A stretch of DNA of 9,975 nt from Methanobacteriota archaeon (GTDB lineage Archaea; Thermoplasmatota; Poseidoniia; Poseidoniales; SP79). Where the stretch lies: contig PAZI01000047.1 in the NCBI GenBank assembly GCA_002715545.1, positions 8,326 to 18,300 on the forward strand. The letters are read 5' to 3'. The notes beneath the pieces are model-generated. The model saw nothing but the letters and a program-made list of their open reading frames with translations. It was not told where the DNA came from and did no database searches. The translations under genes and the position numbers were made by a program. Position 1 is the first letter of the stretch. Each line of letters opens with the position of its first letter. Positions 1-6,812 of the stretch are shown one piece after another.

Positions 1-660
1 ACGCTGACACAGAACACTCGCGGGTCATATCCAATCGAATTCATCCCTAACCGAACTGCTACTTCTACCGGAGGTCATCCCAAACACGTCGTCTTCCTTA
101 CCTGTGACGCATTCGGAGTGCTCCCCCCAATCTCGAGGTTGACGCCCGAACAAGCAGCCTACCACTTCATCTCAGGATATACTGCTAAAGTGGCAGGTAC
201 CGAGATTGGAGTAACCGAACCCCAAGCAACCTTCTCCGCATGTTTCGGAGAGCCATTCATGCCGATGCACCCAGGAGTATATGCTGACCTTCTCTCTGAA
301 AAGATTGCAGAACACGGGGCTTCTGTGTGGTTAATCAACACTGGATGGACATCTGGACCTCACGGGGTAGGACATCGTATGCGCATACCTCACACTCGAG
401 CCATGCTTAATGCAGCATTAGATGGAGAGTTAGATGACGTCGAATATGTTGTGGATCCTCGTTTCGGAATAGAAGTACCGACCTCATGTCCTGGCGTACC
501 TGAAGAAGTCCTTCAGCCACGTCAGACGTGGTCGGACCCTGCTGAGTTCGATGCAACTGCCAATAGGCTTGCAGAAATGTTCAATGAGAACTTCGAGCGC
601 TATGCTGAAGGCGTGAGCAAGGCTGTTGCAGGAGCCGGACCGAATAGCTCTGTTGCGTGA
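1..660 (+). CDS. pckA: Phosphoenolpyruvate carboxykinase (ATP), C-terminal 219 residues (5' end outside window)
   Basis: This is the 3' part of a gene whose reading frame is open from base 1 to the TGA at 658-660. The enzyme converts oxaloacetate and ATP to PEP, CO2 and ADP, the entry step of gluconeogenesis, in the cytoplasm. Visible family signatures, in order, are NTRGSYPI near the left edge (the NTR segment that lines the active site in ATP-type PEPCKs), [17 protein letters not shown] (bacterial family: [17 protein letters not shown]), [34 protein letters not shown] and the adenine-side segment ending in HTRAML. The C-terminus ends where the E. coli enzyme does, so the 3' end looks complete. 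The nucleotide-binding P-loop and the metal ligands lie upstream of the window. The ATP-type assignment rests on the match to the bacterial/yeast family, not the GTP family. An internal ATG at 262 is not a real start, because coding similarity continues upstream to base 1. Confidence 0.95.
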   Translation, partial: TLTQNTRGSYPIEFIPNRTATSTGGHPKHVVFLTCDAFGVLPPISRLTPEQAAYHFISGYTAKVAGTEIGVTEPQATFSACFGEPFMPMHPGVYADLLSEKIAEHGASVWLINTGWTSGPHGVGHRMRIPHTRAMLNAALDGELDDVEYVVDPRFGIEVPTSCPGVPEEVLQPRQTWSDPAEFDATANRLAEMFNENFERYAEGVSKAVAGAGPNSSVA

Positions 661-695
661 ACTTTGAGCAGAGAACCGGTGTGCTTTTTGGTCAG

Positions 696-720
696 CGGGA
701 TAGCCCGATATTATGCGGGC
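696..720 (+). promoter_or_regulatory. Overlapping alternative hairpins around the start codon of the giant surface-protein gene
   Basis: CCCG at 704-707 can pair with CGGG at 696-699 (4 bp, 4-nt loop). Extended as GCCCG at 703-707, it can instead pair with CGGGC at 716-720 (5 bp, 8-nt loop). The second fold puts the ATG at 713-715 inside the loop, and the two folds exclude each other. No Shine-Dalgarno-like GAGG lies just upstream, so initiation may be leaderless or structure-dependent. The complementarity is seen directly. A regulatory role is inference and the stems are short. Confidence 0.3.
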
Positions 721-3700
721 GGTCATAGGACTCGTTCTTCTCCTCCTGTTCAGTGTAGTGCCCTTTGCCGGAGCCGATGAGGCATTTAATGGAAATACTT
801 CAGGACGAGGAGGTTCAGCGTTACCCCTCGTTGATACATTGGTATTCCCACACGTCAATGGTTCTCGACTCGATGCTGTTGAACATCTTATGCCCCTCAG
901 TCCAAAAACGAGTGCTGGCCAACTCAATATCTCAGCTAATTCACATCCATTTCTGAATGCCAGTACCGAACACATCACCTTCGGAAATGGTACTGTCAAT
1001 ATCGAGGATTATGTCAAGGTGCCAGGAGTTGGCAACACGTCGGTGAACGTTACATCACCAGTGAACTGGAGTGGAGACATGTCATTCGATCGAGTCACTG
1101 TGAAATGTCTACCAGGAGGAGGTTGTGGCGTAATCAATGTCCATGGGGAATTAACACTGAGAGTGAACATCCTAGTGATCGAACAAGGAACAAGAATCAA
1201 TGCTGCCAATACGGTCTGGAACGGCACTGGAAGAGGAATCGATGGATTCTATTCAGACTTCCCTGGCGAGGCCGGTGGAAGTGGAGCAGGACACAGAGGA
1301 TATGGTGGGATGCCAGGGGGGGGTACCGGAACTGTGGGGCTGTTCAGACCTGGTGGCATTCCATATGGATGGGGTGATGAAAAGGGCTCGAGTGGAGGAA
1401 ATGTCACCAGCCCTATGATTCAAAATCAGAATACTGGCCATGGCACCCCTCGTCCTCACAACCTCAGTTCCTTGGCCGGGGCTGGAGGAGGAAAAGTCGT
1501 CATCCTTGCTCGCTCAGTCATTGTTGACGGAGGTATCGATGCCAGAGGGGGACGAGGGGAGAACGGCCCACCTCATCCAGGCGGTCATGGGAATGGCTTC
1601 CATGGCGCCGGCGGTGGTAGTGGAGGGTCGATCCATATCGTTGCAAACACTGTCGGGATAGGACCATTTGGTTATGTCAAGGCCGATGGTGGCAGCGGTG
1701 GAGGAGGAGGACGAGGCACATCTATGGGAGTCCCTCCAACGAATTTCAATGGGGGAAACGGAGGAGGAGGAGGTTCTGGAGGATATGTCACCATCGCCAC
1801 AAAACCAGGCCAGCTCTTTGCAAATCCCCTGAGCATCACTGCATGGGCAGGAGGAGGAGGACTCAGAGGGAGTCCTAGCGCTTCAGGAAATTATGGAATC
1901 AACGGAACTGGTGGAGGATGGGGGCATGTCACAACTTCAGTGTTCCAAGGCTGGGGACCAATGGCACAAGTCCCAGATAGCGGATATGGAATCATCGACA
2001 TACAGGACACCATCTTTCTACAAGGCAATCTAAGCTTATTGCTCGTTCGACTCTCATGCAACAACGTGACATGTGGGAATATCATAGCAACCGGCCCACT
2101 TAACATCAGTGCAGTGACAATCATCCTCGAAAATGGAACGACCATGGCATCCGTCTGGGGCTCCACATCAATAGCAAGAGGTGGTGATGGAGTTAACAAC
2201 GATACATCGTTCTCTGATGCCGGGCGTGCCGCCGGAGGTGGTGGGTCATACATAGGAGATGGAGGGGGTGGGGGGCAGAGCAACCCAAAGACAAATGCAG
2301 CCAATGGGGCTTTAGCCCACGGAAATCAATACCTTGACGCTGGAAAGGGAGGGGATGTGTATGAGAATGGTACGATCTTCTCTAATGGTGGACTTGGAGG
2401 AGGTCAGATCAGAATCTGGGCGGGTACAATCATCGTCAATGGAACGATGACCGCTTCGGGGACCGACGGAGAAGACCCTGTTCGCCCATCAACAGGGAGT
2501 CGGGCCGGGCGCAATGGTGCCGGAGGCGGAGGTGGAGGTCTCATCTCCTTGCAGGCTAATCGTATCGAAGTGACTGGAAATATCCTCGCCCGAGGTGGTG
2601 ATGGAGGAGATGGAACGCTACCATATCGGTCGATGAATTACATTGGCTGCTGTGTTGGAGGAAATGGTGGAGGAGGAGGGGGTGGAGGCACGATCTCAAT
2701 CAACACCACCGCTGCTAATTTTCACTCCACTGGACTTATCGATGAATCTGCTGGGATGGCTGGGCAAGCTGGAGCGCATGCCTATTCATTGATCGGCACG
2801 GGAGAGCCAGGTAGTTCAGGGGGGAATGGGCAATACTCTAGCACCACTTTCACAGGTTACCCAATACCGCCAATGTACCCTTGGACAGGGAATCTAACGC
2901 TCGCAAACATCACACTAGCGAATGGACGGGTCGTGGATGACCTGTATTTACAGATTAATTCGAGCACGCCCCAACATACAGACATTGATGTCTTTGTGAG
3001 ATCCAGCCTCGATAACATCACATGGCAACCGTGGTCAGAAATCGACCTTAGCACTGGACTCATGCCGCGTGCGGCCCACCTTGAAATTAAATTCATACTC
3101 ATCTCTCACGATGGATGGACTACACCTACCCTGTGGGGATATCAGCTCGACTGGAATGAACGTGATCCTGTCGACAGATTGCTGCTGGAATCTGATTGGA
3201 ATGATGCCATGTTATTCACTCTCGACAATGCCGATGACGGCACTGGTCTCAAGCCATTACTCACTGTACAAGACAATGCTTCTGTGAGTGATGTTGGAAG
3301 CTTCTCGTTGCTCTTCCCCAGCGGAGCTGTGCCGGTTGGAAGCGGGCTTGTCTGGAGTGTCGATGAGTTACGGGAGGCAACGTGGTGTGATGTGGTTGTG
3401 ACAGGACCAAACGGTTCGATTCAATTTAGCACTGCAAGAATCGAGCGAGGACCGCATGGTACTGACTTTCACCTTGACGCTAATCAGATTGCTTCAGTGA
3501 TGGAGAGAAATTCATCTTCGGTGAGTCACGTAGACCCTGAGGGTATAGAATGGTCTGCGCTGTGGGTGAACTGGACTCATGGTCTACAAAACACGCCAGC
3601 AAAGGTCACCCACCTGAGATTGACTTACGATATTATTCTAGATCTCGGGAGATTGAGCAATCTTTCTAGCATAATCAACGCACGTGTCCTCGACCTATGT

Positions 3701-5698
3701 GGAACAATGGCTTCGGCCACCACTGATTGTATTCCCGAACATATCGCTGTTATCAAAGGTCAACGCTTGCGGGGTACTGGTGGAATCAGCGCAGGAGCAC
3801 TCAATCCCATCTGGATAGATGATGTAGCACCTGAAGTCACGACATCGACCCTGAGCGCTTCGCGTGCATCATTCCAACCATTCGAAGTCAATGATGATAT
3901 CACTCTGAGAGTAAAGGTGGTCCGCGATGAGCCCAACCTGATCGCTGAAGCATGGGTCATTCCCAATGAAGTGGATCACATCACTGAACCACCTGGAACC
4001 ACCCCCGACTTGTTGACATGGAATGCTACTGAGTCTGCCTATGTTGGCCTGTTGACCATGCCGAACGAATATGCTCTGAATGAGTCGCATAGCCCACGTG
4101 TGGCACTACGATTGACCGACCCTCTAGGGAACTCATTCTATGATGCCGATCATATCGAGCTTGAATTAGGGCCTGCTAAACCAAACATCGCCACGGTTTC
4201 ACTCACAGGCCGGGCCCTTAAGGAAGGATTTGCTCATGATACACCCATCGATATTACGGTGAATGATATCTCGGGGCGCGACGATTTCACATTCACGCTC
4301 TATCTCTCAAGAAATGGAGAAATCTGGACATCCGAACTTGTGAGGCTTGGAAGTGGTATGCATCAAACGACGTTCCATCCAAATCGCTCATCAATAGGTG
4401 ATTGGAATGTCCTCATTACGGCCAAGGATGATACAAGTGGAGGGTCCCACTATCCTGCGGTTCCACCCACCGTCGTAGAAGTTCGAGACGGGGTTGATCC
4501 CGTGATCATCTCTACTGGAATGAATGACAGAAACGTATGGGAGGAGATTATCTCTGTTCAAGTGGCATGGAGCGCTGAGCTGGATGAACAGGTATGGATT
4601 CATATCAATCTGATCAATCTTGACCAAGACAGTGTCTTGAATAGCAGTATCAATGCAACTGGCAGTGGTGAGGAGATTCTAGATCTGAATCTGGCACTAT
4701 TAGCTGATGGAAACTATTCACTCATTGTATCAATCAGTGATTCTGCTGGAAATACAGATGCAGAGGAATTTGGAATGATTATCCTGAACAGGACGGCGGT
4801 GATGACCATCGATCTGACTCGTTCAGCGACGGATGCCATAGATGATGGAACTGTTCGAGTGGTATTGAATGTGACCTGTACCCCTGCATGCTCATTGACA
4901 CTCGATGATCAAGATGGGCAATCTCACCTTGATCCATGGACGGGGGGGGAACTCAATACTGAAATTGAAATCACAGTACCGTACACAGGACTTAGAATAG
5001 TGGCCACAGCCACATATGAAGAAAATATGATTCAGACGCATCTCGATCTTCCAGAATGGGAAGTACCACTTGGGGGCTTTGAAACGAATCTCACAATTAC
5101 TGATCGTGGCGAGAGTGGAACGAATACTAGTAGAACGGGTAACGCAACTGAGGCCTCAAAAGCCGCAGCATCAGTGACTGGAGATGAATCTGGCATCGAC
5201 GGTCGACTCGTGATGATTGTCGTTGCTGTTGCAATCCTCGCTGTCCTCACCATCCTTGGGCTCATAGGTTCAGGTCTTATCTCTCGCCTACCGGAGAAGA
5301 AAGATGATGTGAACGACCCCGCGGTAGAATCCATCGATTCATCAGAAGTAGGGTTTGAAGCAGGGGCGGAAATTTCCGAGGAGAGTGGAGCATTCTCAGG
5401 ACCACCTGTACAGGATCAGCCATTCTCAGGACCACCCATACAGAATCAACAATTCTCTACTGTGGCAGAAAAGCCAGTAGAACCCATCGAGGTGTCCGAA
5501 GCGCTGGGAATCATAGGCAAGTCGGCTGAAGTCACAACTAAGTTGCCGGCGGAATGGGAGAAATTACCACCAGGTGGTGGCTATGATCGTGACGACGATG
5601 GGGTTTTGTGGTACAGTGTCCCAGGTCAGGCTGACGCATGGAAGCAGCGCTCAGATGGTAAATTCGAGCACGTACCAACTGGACGTTCAGACTCATAG
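713..5698 (+). CDS. Giant secreted, membrane-anchored glycine-rich surface protein (1661 aa)
   Basis: I do not recognise a named family. ATG 713 is the first usual start after an in-frame TAG at 701-703. Residues 1-21 look like a signal peptide (Arg at 2, hydrophobic LVLLLLF core, cleavage probable after AGA). Residues 130-410 and 447-710 are two copies of a module: a Cys pair (C132/C138; C449/C454), a beta-rich stretch, then glycine-rich repeats of the type GGxIxIxA, suggesting a beta solenoid. Residues about 720-815 resemble a beta-sandwich module of surface proteins (ends TPTLWGYQLDW). Residues about 830-1460 look like further Ig-like or beta-sandwich regions. A Ser/Thr-rich linker follows (1465-1495), then one membrane helix (about 1499-1523) and a 138-residue tail on the cytoplasmic side. 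The many NxS/T sequons suit an N-glycosylated archaeal envelope protein. Adhesion, envelope structure or polymer binding are all possible. The 3' end overlaps convergent dnaJ by 6 bp. Confidence 0.9.
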   Translation: MRAVIGLVLLLLFSVVPFAGADEAFNGNTSGRGGSALPLVDTLVFPHVNGSRLDAVEHLMPLSPKTSAGQLNISANSHPFLNASTEHITFGNGTVNIEDYVKVPGVGNTSVNVTSPVNWSGDMSFDRVTVKCLPGGGCGVINVHGELTLRVNILVIEQGTRINAANTVWNGTGRGIDGFYSDFPGEAGGSGAGHRGYGGMPGGGTGTVGLFRPGGIPYGWGDEKGSSGGNVTSPMIQNQNTGHGTPRPHNLSSLAGAGGGKVVILARSVIVDGGIDARGGRGENGPPHPGGHGNGFHGAGGGSGGSIHIVANTVGIGPFGYVKADGGSGGGGGRGTSMGVPPTNFNGGNGGGGGSGGYVTIATKPGQLFANPLSITAWAGGGGLRGSPSASGNYGINGTGGGWGHVTTSVFQGWGPMAQVPDSGYGIIDIQDTIFLQGNLSLLLVRLSCNNVTCGNIIATGPLNISAVTIILENGTTMASVWGSTSIARGGDGVNNDTSFSDAGRAAGGGGSYIGDGGGGGQSNPKTNAANGALAHGNQYLDAGKGGDVYENGTIFSNGGLGGGQIRIWAGTIIVNGTMTASGTDGEDPVRPSTGSRAGRNGAGGGGGGLISLQANRIEVTGNILARGGDGGDGTLPYRSMNYIGCCVGGNGGGGGGGGTISINTTAANFHSTGLIDESAGMAGQAGAHAYSLIGTGEPGSSGGNGQYSSTTFTGYPIPPMYPWTGNLTLANITLANGRVVDDLYLQINSSTPQHTDIDVFVRSSLDNITWQPWSEIDLSTGLMPRAAHLEIKFILISHDGWTTPTLWGYQLDWNERDPVDRLLLESDWNDAMLFTLDNADDGTGLKPLLTVQDNASVSDVGSFSLLFPSGAVPVGSGLVWSVDELREATWCDVVVTGPNGSIQFSTARIERGPHGTDFHLDANQIASVMERNSSSVSHVDPEGIEWSALWVNWTHGLQNTPAKVTHLRLTYDIILDLGRLSNLSSIINARVLDLCGTMASATTDCIPEHIAVIKGQRLRGTGGISAGALNPIWIDDVAPEVTTSTLSASRASFQPFEVNDDITLRVKVVRDEPNLIAEAWVIPNEVDHITEPPGTTPDLLTWNATESAYVGLLTMPNEYALNESHSPRVALRLTDPLGNSFYDADHIELELGPAKPNIATVSLTGRALKEGFAHDTPIDITVNDISGRDDFTFTLYLSRNGEIWTSELVRLGSGMHQTTFHPNRSSIGDWNVLITAKDDTSGGSHYPAVPPTVVEVRDGVDPVIISTGMNDRNVWEEIISVQVAWSAELDEQVWIHINLINLDQDSVLNSSINATGSGEEILDLNLALLADGNYSLIVSISDSAGNTDAEEFGMIILNRTAVMTIDLTRSATDAIDDGTVRVVLNVTCTPACSLTLDDQDGQSHLDPWTGGELNTEIEITVPYTGLRIVATATYEENMIQTHLDLPEWEVPLGGFETNLTITDRGESGTNTSRTGNATEASKAAASVTGDESGIDGRLVMIVVAVAILAVLTILGLIGSGLISRLPEKKDDVNDPAVESIDSSEVGFEAGAEISEESGAFSGPPVQDQPFSGPPIQNQQFSTVAEKPVEPIEVSEALGIIGKSAEVTTKLPAEWEKLPPGGGYDRDDDGVLWYSVPGQADAWKQRSDGKFEHVPTGRSDS
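1100..2842 (+). repeat. Protein-level tandem duplication of a Cys-pair plus glycine-rich solenoid module
   Basis: Two copies lie inside the giant gene. Each begins with a Cys pair followed by Gly (KCLPGGGCG at residues 131-139; SCNNVTCG at 448-455), then a GxL and an (I/V)(I/V)xExGT strand, then three GG(x)IxI cores. By hand count these cores start at residues 259, 304 and 356 in copy 1 and at 563, 608 and 658 in copy 2. The spacings are 45/52 and 45/50, so the copies keep nearly the same register about 304 residues apart. The copies have diverged at the DNA level, so the duplication is old and not a recent unstable repeat. Confidence 0.7.
1316..1323 (+). repeat. G8 homopolymer within the giant surface-protein gene
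   Basis: Eight consecutive G bases span codons for Pro-Gly-Gly-Gly-Thr. The frame is intact as given. A tract of this length in a surface-protein gene could slip during replication, but it could equally reflect Gly codon bias. It is also a common place for sequencing length errors. Confidence 0.85.
4942..4949 (+). repeat. Second G8 homopolymer within the giant surface-protein gene
   Basis: Eight consecutive G bases lie in the segment encoding TGGE, outside the glycine-rich modules and upstream of the membrane anchor. A one-base slip here would remove the membrane helix and cytoplasmic tail. The frame is intact in this sequence. Confidence 0.85.
5391..5450 (+). repeat. Two tandem 30-bp repeats encoding FSGPP-x-(Q/N)-rich decapeptides
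   Basis: Units at 5391-5420 and 5421-5450 both begin CATTCTCAGGACCACC and differ at a few bases in the second half. A partial third copy (AATTCTC) follows. They encode FSGPPVQDQP and FSGPPIQNQQ in the cytoplasmic tail, a Pro/Gln-rich flexible segment. The high DNA identity suggests a fairly recent duplication. Confidence 0.8.
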
Positions 5699-6613
5699 AC
5701 CTGAAGAACCAAGGTTGTTGAGCGCCGCGCGCTGTTCCTCAGTGATTTCTTCAGGCCAGATGACAACAAGCTCGATGTCAAGGTCGGTTCCATTAGGACC
5801 TTGTCCAGGCAGACGACGACGGTCACCTGGCCTTGATCCTTCTGATAGACGAACACTGACTTTGTCACCCTTAGGTGTCATCAAATCGATTGTTCCACCT
5901 CCCATGAGAATGCTCACTGAAACAGGTACTTCTTGGATCAGACGACCACTTTCCCATCGTCTACCCTCACCTGGATCGATGCCAACTTCGATCAAAAGGT
6001 CCCCTGAGCCATCAACGCCACTATTCCCTTGACCTTTTACACGCAAAATCTTGCCATGAGAAACACCTGATGGAATAGATGCCTCAACAGAACGGGACGT
6101 TTTTCTCTGACCTGTTCCATTACAAGGGCTACAAGGGAAGCCATTGGAAGCAAGGCCTTGTCCTGAGCACGTTGAGCAGACTTCTCGTGCTGTGAACTTC
6201 AACCGGATCTTCATCCCCTTCATTGCTTGATCAAGAGACAGTTCGATGCGTTGATGCACATCAGAAGATCGGGCAGAAGGTTGTCGAGAGGGAGGTTGAC
6301 GGCCAGTATGCATGAATTGGTTGATGAGGTCACTGAGATCGAATTCCTCTGAAGAGAATGAAGGGGAGGACCCCCAGGACTGTCCTCCGAAAAATGAAGC
6401 TGCTCGACGTTGATCCTCGTAAGATTGTCGTGATTCTTTTGTCCCAATCGAGTCATATGAATCCTGTATCGCTTTGAACCGTGCTTCAGCAGCAGCATCA
6501 TCTGGATTTCTATCTGGATGATATTGTCGTGCAAGACGACGATAAGCTCGTTGTATTTCGGCGTCACTCGCATCCCTTGAGACACCAAGAACGTTGTATG
6601 GATCTTCTGGCAA
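5693..6613 (-). CDS. dnaJ: DnaJ-family co-chaperone with a shortened zinc-finger region (306 aa)
   Basis: DnaJ (Hsp40) stimulates the ATPase of DnaK and hands it unfolded clients in the cytoplasm. The J domain spans about residues 4-68 with HPD at 32-34. A short Gly/Ser/Phe linker follows (about 70-95). The Cys region has only two CxxCxG motifs, CSTCSGQG at 146-153 and CSPCNGTG at 161-168, where canonical DnaJ has four. The C-terminal client-binding beta-sandwich region follows (IPSGVSHGKILRVKGQG; later the MGGGTIDLMTPKGD segment typical of domain II). The start is TTG at 6613, directly after an in-frame TGA, and it places the J domain at the N-terminus as expected. A GAGGT Shine-Dalgarno lies 10 nt upstream. 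The gene follows the initiator tRNA on the same strand and overlaps the 3' end of the giant gene by 6 bp. No dnaK or grpE is in the window. Confidence 0.93.
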   Translation of the reverse strand: MPEDPYNVLGVSRDASDAEIQRAYRRLARQYHPDRNPDDAAAEARFKAIQDSYDSIGTKESRQSYEDQRRAASFFGGQSWGSSPSFSSEEFDLSDLINQFMHTGRQPPSRQPSARSSDVHQRIELSLDQAMKGMKIRLKFTAREVCSTCSGQGLASNGFPCSPCNGTGQRKTSRSVEASIPSGVSHGKILRVKGQGNSGVDGSGDLLIEVGIDPGEGRRWESGRLIQEVPVSVSILMGGGTIDLMTPKGDKVSVRLSEGSRPGDRRRLPGQGPNGTDLDIELVVIWPEEITEEQRAALNNLGSSGL

Positions 6614-6620
6614 TCAATCA

Positions 6621-6637
6621 CCGACCTCAGGGGTCGA
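6621..6637 (-). promoter_or_regulatory. Hairpin covering the dnaJ Shine-Dalgarno, directly after the tRNA CCA end
   Basis: On the minus strand CGACC (6636-6632) pairs with GGTCG (6626-6622) across a 5-nt loop, and a flanking U-G pair is possible. The 3' arm and loop contain the GAGGT that would serve as the dnaJ ribosome binding site. The stem begins one base after the encoded CCA of the tRNA. The complementarity is seen in the sequence. Occlusion of the site, for example as a heat-sensitive switch, is inference. Confidence 0.4.
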
Positions 6638-6638
6638 A

Positions 6639-6716
6639 TGGTAGCGCCGCATGGATTTGAACCATGGGTCTCTGGGTTATGAGCCCAGCGTGTTATCCAA
6701 ACTACACCACAGCGCT
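6639..6716 (-). tRNA. Initiator tRNA-Met (CAU) with encoded CCA
   Basis: The minus strand folds into a complete cloverleaf of 75 nt plus CCA. The acceptor stem is AGCGCTG with CGGCGCT (one G-T pair) and the discriminator is A. The D stem is GTGT/ACAC. The anticodon stem is CTGGG/CCCAG with loop CTCATAA, giving anticodon CAU. The T stem is CATGG/CCATG with loop TTCAAAT. Three stacked G:C pairs at 29-31/39-41 and the A1:U72 pair are the classic features of archaeal and eukaryotic initiator tRNA, which favours the initiator over elongator Met or the CAU-reading Ile tRNA. CCA is encoded at 6641-6639 (tRNA body 6642-6716). No intron is seen. dnaJ begins 25 nt after the CCA, so co-transcription is likely. 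Confidence 0.95.
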
Positions 6717-6737
6717 GCCACCGACCAAATGTCAATC

Positions 6738-6744
6738 ATATTTC
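6738..6744 (-). promoter_or_regulatory. Candidate TATA box for the initiator tRNA (and dnaJ)
   Basis: AAATATG on the minus strand is centred about 25 nt upstream of the tRNA 5' end, the usual spacing for an archaeal TATA box when transcription starts at or near the mature 5' end. It is the most AT-rich spot in the region. A BRE element is not clear. Confidence 0.4.
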
Positions 6745-6749
6745 AACGA

Positions 6750-6785
6750 TAGTGTCAGAACAAACCGAGGATACTTGAGACACTA
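6750..6785. promoter_or_regulatory. Inverted repeat between the divergent tRNA and lipoprotein genes
   Basis: TAGTGTC at 6750-6756 is the exact reverse complement of GACACTA at 6779-6785, with a 22-nt spacer. The pair lies between the tRNA promoter region and the lipoprotein start, and could be a regulator site or chance. The centre-to-centre spacing of 29 bp is not a whole number of helical turns, which weakens the case for a simple dimer operator. Confidence 0.25.
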
Positions 6786-6812
6786 CGTCCTTCGGTGTTC
6801 ATGAGAGGAAGT

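Noticed and set aside
661..712. CTTTTTGG at 684-690 as a terminator or TATA box
   Set aside because: There is no stable hairpin before the T-run and the match to a TATA box is poor; the evidence is too weak to list.
484..999. 171-codon minus-strand open frame across the pckA end and the start of the giant gene
   Set aside because: It is antisense to the clear PEPCK C-terminus and to the signal peptide of the next gene, with no recognisable motif.
1891..2304. 137-codon minus-strand open frame, Pro-rich
   Set aside because: It is the complement of the glycine codon runs (GGN read as Pro) in the giant gene.
1480..2700. Glycine-codon runs considered as a DNA tandem array or CRISPR-like repeat
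   Set aside because: There are no regular direct repeats with spacers; the recurrence is at protein level with divergent codons.
5574..6032. 152-codon plus-strand open frame across the giant-gene end and dnaJ
   Set aside because: It is antisense to dnaJ and out of frame with the giant gene; composition is Ser/Pro/Arg-rich, as in shadow frames.
6639..6716. CAU tRNA as the isoleucine (AUA-reading) tRNA
   Set aside because: The three G:C pairs at 29-31/39-41 and A1:U72 are initiator features.
6220..6735. 171-codon open frame on the minus strand running through the tRNA and into dnaJ
   Set aside because: Its N-terminal third is the tRNA read as protein and the rest is dnaJ in the wrong frame; the J-domain frame is unmistakable.
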